Of a DNA stretch of 64,000 bases, positions 61,316 to 64,000 are shown one piece after another. The translations under genes and the position numbers were made by a program. The notes under the pieces were generated by a model. That model was not told where the DNA came from. It ran no database searches and worked only from the letters and a program-made list of their open reading frames with translations. The stretch comes from Archegozetes longisetosus (taxonomy: Eukaryota; Arthropoda; Arachnida; Sarcoptiformes; Trhypochthoniidae), in contig JAEMBT020000005.1 of NCBI GenBank assembly GCA_018873245.2, positions 13,066,001-13,130,000 on the forward strand. Direction: 5' to 3'. The stretch's first letter is position 1. Each line of letters opens with the position of its first letter.

Positions 61316-62468
61316 TTAGGAAATCAATTTTCTATCTTGTATGCGACTTATTGAGTTTAACGATAGGTTTGTTTTGAACTTATACGTAAAAGTTTGGGCT
61401 TTAATAACACCCTATTATTTAGCTTTGATAGTTTTGATGGAAATTTTCCAATTAGTTAATACAAAGTTCACTACTTGACAATAATGGTAGAGCTATTTTG
61501 CTTTTACGTTTTCTTATCAATCATAGCTATCATAATTACCCGTAAGTTTTGTTCTCAACTATTGAATTGATATCATTTGAAACGATAGCTAAAAAAATAT
61601 TACGAACTGCATGTCTAAAAACATATGTATATTGTGAAAAGTTTTTTTGAACAGAACTTGACTTATAATTTAACTTAGCGTAAGCTTTAGTAAATCCTTA
61701 GCACATGCTGTTCATTAATTCTTTCATAAAATGTTTTATAAACTAACGTAAAATATATTATCAATTGACATATGTTTTGATAAGATTAGAAAAATGTTTA
61801 GGTATTGAATATTTGTAAAAATATTGTTTGTTAGCAAAGTTTTCAAGTTCCAGTTATTATTAATGAAAATCCGTTAAATAAATGTTTTCCAAACTTTTGA
61901 ATAATTTTTAAGACATTATTAGGTCGAAAAATTTGAAATTTGAAACAAACAATCCATAAATATGGTCAGTTATTAATTCTTTTATTAAACATAAATAAAT
62001 TTTAAGTCTTCAACAAAAAGAGGAAGAATTTTAAGTTAATTATACAGAAGGCGACAATAGAGACAACTTAAATGATTGTCATTCTCGAGAAAACATCAAA
62101 TGAGTTATTAATTGTCTTTTAATCACAATATAAATTAAAAATTTCTTCAAATATATTAATGGATTGGGAGAAAATTTATTTCTTATGGAAAGATTAAATT
62201 CAAATTCTTATAAGATTTCTGAAGATATGTCTTTAAAATGTAAATCAATTATAAACTATGGTTTGGATAAGTTTTTCATCAAATATCTTAATCCTCGAAT
62301 TTGTTTTACATATATATACAGTATATTAATGATGTATACTTTATATATATATTTAATTACTTATAAACTGAGAGGCAAACAAAAATGCAAATCAAATTCA
62401 ATTTGATTCAACAGAAAATTTACTATTAAATTAAATAACTTAAGAGCAGAATTCATTTAATTCATTTA
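61316..62468. other. Intergenic DNA right of the small membrane protein
   Basis: AT-rich, including an AT-dinucleotide-rich patch near 62310-62360. An ATG-started open frame at 62185-62406 is AT-biased and has no family signature. Nothing else is supported. Confidence 0.5.
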
Positions 62469-62470
62469 TT
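62465..62470 (-). terminator. AATAAA overlapping the PHD-protein stop codon
   Basis: On the minus strand the gene ends TAT TAA TAA ATG, so AATAAA overlaps the stop. The situation resembles the RabGAP gene. Confidence 0.3.
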
Positions 62471-64000
62471 AATATAGTACAACTTGATGTTCTTCGGGAG
62501 CAAATTCAGGTCCTTTAATATGCGGTTCATGAGTTTCTTCGGTATCAAAAAAGCCAACATGATCTGCAACCATATCAACAGATTCTTGCACTTCTTCGAC
62601 AAATATATCATACATTTCAGCCCCGTTTTCGTGACACTGTAGTTGATAGATCTCATTGTCTTCGGTCTCCATTTCTAAGCTATTTGTCTCCGCTTTAACT
62701 AGCTGTTCCAATTGTGCAGTCGCTTTCTCTGTCTCCGAATCCATTTCCATGGCTTCAACTTCTTCTGCGTTTGATTCGACTTCAAGTTCAACTTCTGGCG
62801 GATCTTCTGGTTTAGGAGCTGTCGCTTCGAGAGCGGCAGCAAATCCGTCTTCCCATTCACTCGTCTCTTCGACTAATTTCAAAGTATTCATGATTTTGTC
62901 TACTTTGTGCTGAACTTCTTCTTGAGTTGTGAGTAAACTATTTTTCTCCTCATTTTTCTCCTTCAAAAATGGAACAAAAGAGATTAGTTATCAATCGGTT
63001 GTGAGATTTCTGACATTAAATACAATTTAGGTGTAAATAGATTGAAAAATAACTTGATTTCAGAAATCAGTTATCTATTAATATAAATACAAATGGTATT
63101 AAAACTATGAAAATATCTTGACTTGAAGTAAGAATTAATCGTTAATTGACAAAATTGCAACATAAAAGTTAACTAATACTTAAGCTTAGAGAACCCTTGA
63201 AATACGAATCTTTCATAAATTAACTGAATTTAAATACTGAAAATCTTGACTCTAAATAAAACTAACTACTAATTGACAGAGTTCTAGTCTAAGTGTTAAA
63301 TAGCATTAAAATAAATCTAACTTTCAATTTTTCCTTAAGATTATTGAGTGCTTGTCTCATTTGTGCCATTTGTTCGTCTAATTCCTTCTTTCTGGCCGAC
63401 AAATTATCCCTTTCTTCTCTCTTTTTGGCAATTTTCTCATCTGTCTTCTTTCTCAAATCTTCACACTTAGGACACGGAACAGTCGCATTCTTCGTAATCT
63501 CACTCTTAGGTGTAGAACAGGTTGCGTGAAATAGAGTGCGACAAAACTTACAGAAGAGTATGGAGTCGTTATCACATTCGCAGAGCTCATCACAAACGAA
63601 ACAGTTAGCAGTAGGAAAGCTATCAATATCTATCACTATATGTACACCTGGTATGAAAAACAATAAAATCACTTAATAATCAAATTAAAAGTTTCAGATC
63701 GAGAGTCAAAGAAAAGTAATACAACAACTAGAAAGAATGTAACTCTGAAAACTATCGAACGGAGTACTAAATTTGATATCCATACAGCTAGTTTCCAAAT
63801 CACAAAAAATGAAATAATTTCACACAAAAGTTAATAGAGATTAGTAAGAGGCTACAAAAGTTGACAAAAGTTTGACTAACATTTTAAACGAAATTTAAAG
63901 TAATAAAAACAAACTAAAACAAGTAAAAAATCAAAGGAAAATTTATATAAAAAGAGTTGCATTCAATACCGGGTGATATTTCTTGTGGGTCGTAAGGAAG
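62469..64000 (-). CDS. PHD-finger/coiled-coil protein, 3' part only
   Basis: Three exons are visible: 64000-63970 (cut by the window edge), 63647-63322 and 62960-62469, phases 1 and 0. About 282 residues are seen; the 5' end lies outside. After EISPGVHIVIDIDSFPTAN comes a Cys4-His-Cys3 zinc finger: CFVC, LFCKFC, then H four residues later (RTLFH), ATC, and PCPKC. The spacing fits a PHD finger, although the Trp usual two residues before the last Cys pair is absent. A coiled coil of about 75 residues rich in Lys/Glu follows (DLRKKTDEKIAKKREERDNL onward). The C-terminal 130 residues are strongly acidic. PHD fingers usually read histone tails, so a chromatin role is plausible, but I do not recognise the specific protein. 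Confidence 0.75.

Noticed and set aside
62656-62913. Serine-rich plus-strand frame
   Set aside because: It is the antisense shadow of the acidic tail of the PHD-finger gene.

Overview
This is a eukaryotic nuclear window. It is very AT-rich, its genes are split by GT-AG introns of about 50 bases to 4.8 kb, and the intergenic DNA is full of (CT)n/(GA)n microsatellites. The gene content is animal: a TTC28-type TPR/CHAT protein, a TBC1D10-type Rab GAP, an RWDD2-type protein and a divergent ionotropic-receptor-like channel. The channel and the genome style suggest an arthropod, possibly a mite. That identification is inference only. I built all gene models by hand, matching splice-site phase and protein-family pattern across exons.

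Left part (1-25 kb): one minus-strand gene (1527-7465, 4 exons) encodes an F-box/leucine-rich-repeat protein whose last exon adds a strongly hydrophobic C-terminal segment. About 17.7 kb of gene-free DNA follows, with long GA/CT microsatellites, degenerate minisatellites and a G-rich stretch.

Middle (25-47.4 kb): a 19-exon plus-strand gene, TTC28, has a 13-codon first coding exon, a long TPR array, a separase-like CHAT domain and a low-complexity tail. Its frame stops at a TGA (47115-47117) but stays open for another 102 codons of coding-like sequence. Candidate explanations are stop-codon readthrough, alternative splicing or a sequence error.

Right part (47.4-64 kb) is gene-dense. It holds an ionotropic-receptor-like channel (+, 49490-51894), convergent with a TBC1D10-like RabGAP (-, 52374-54625); an RWDD2-like gene (+, 55406-58396); a small 106-residue S/T-P-rich protein (+, 59422-60467) convergent with a possible small membrane protein (-, 60955-61315); and the 3' part of a PHD-finger/coiled-coil gene (-, 62469 to beyond the right edge). 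The neighbours are unrelated in function and there is no sign of operons. No rRNA, convincing tRNA or CRISPR array was seen.
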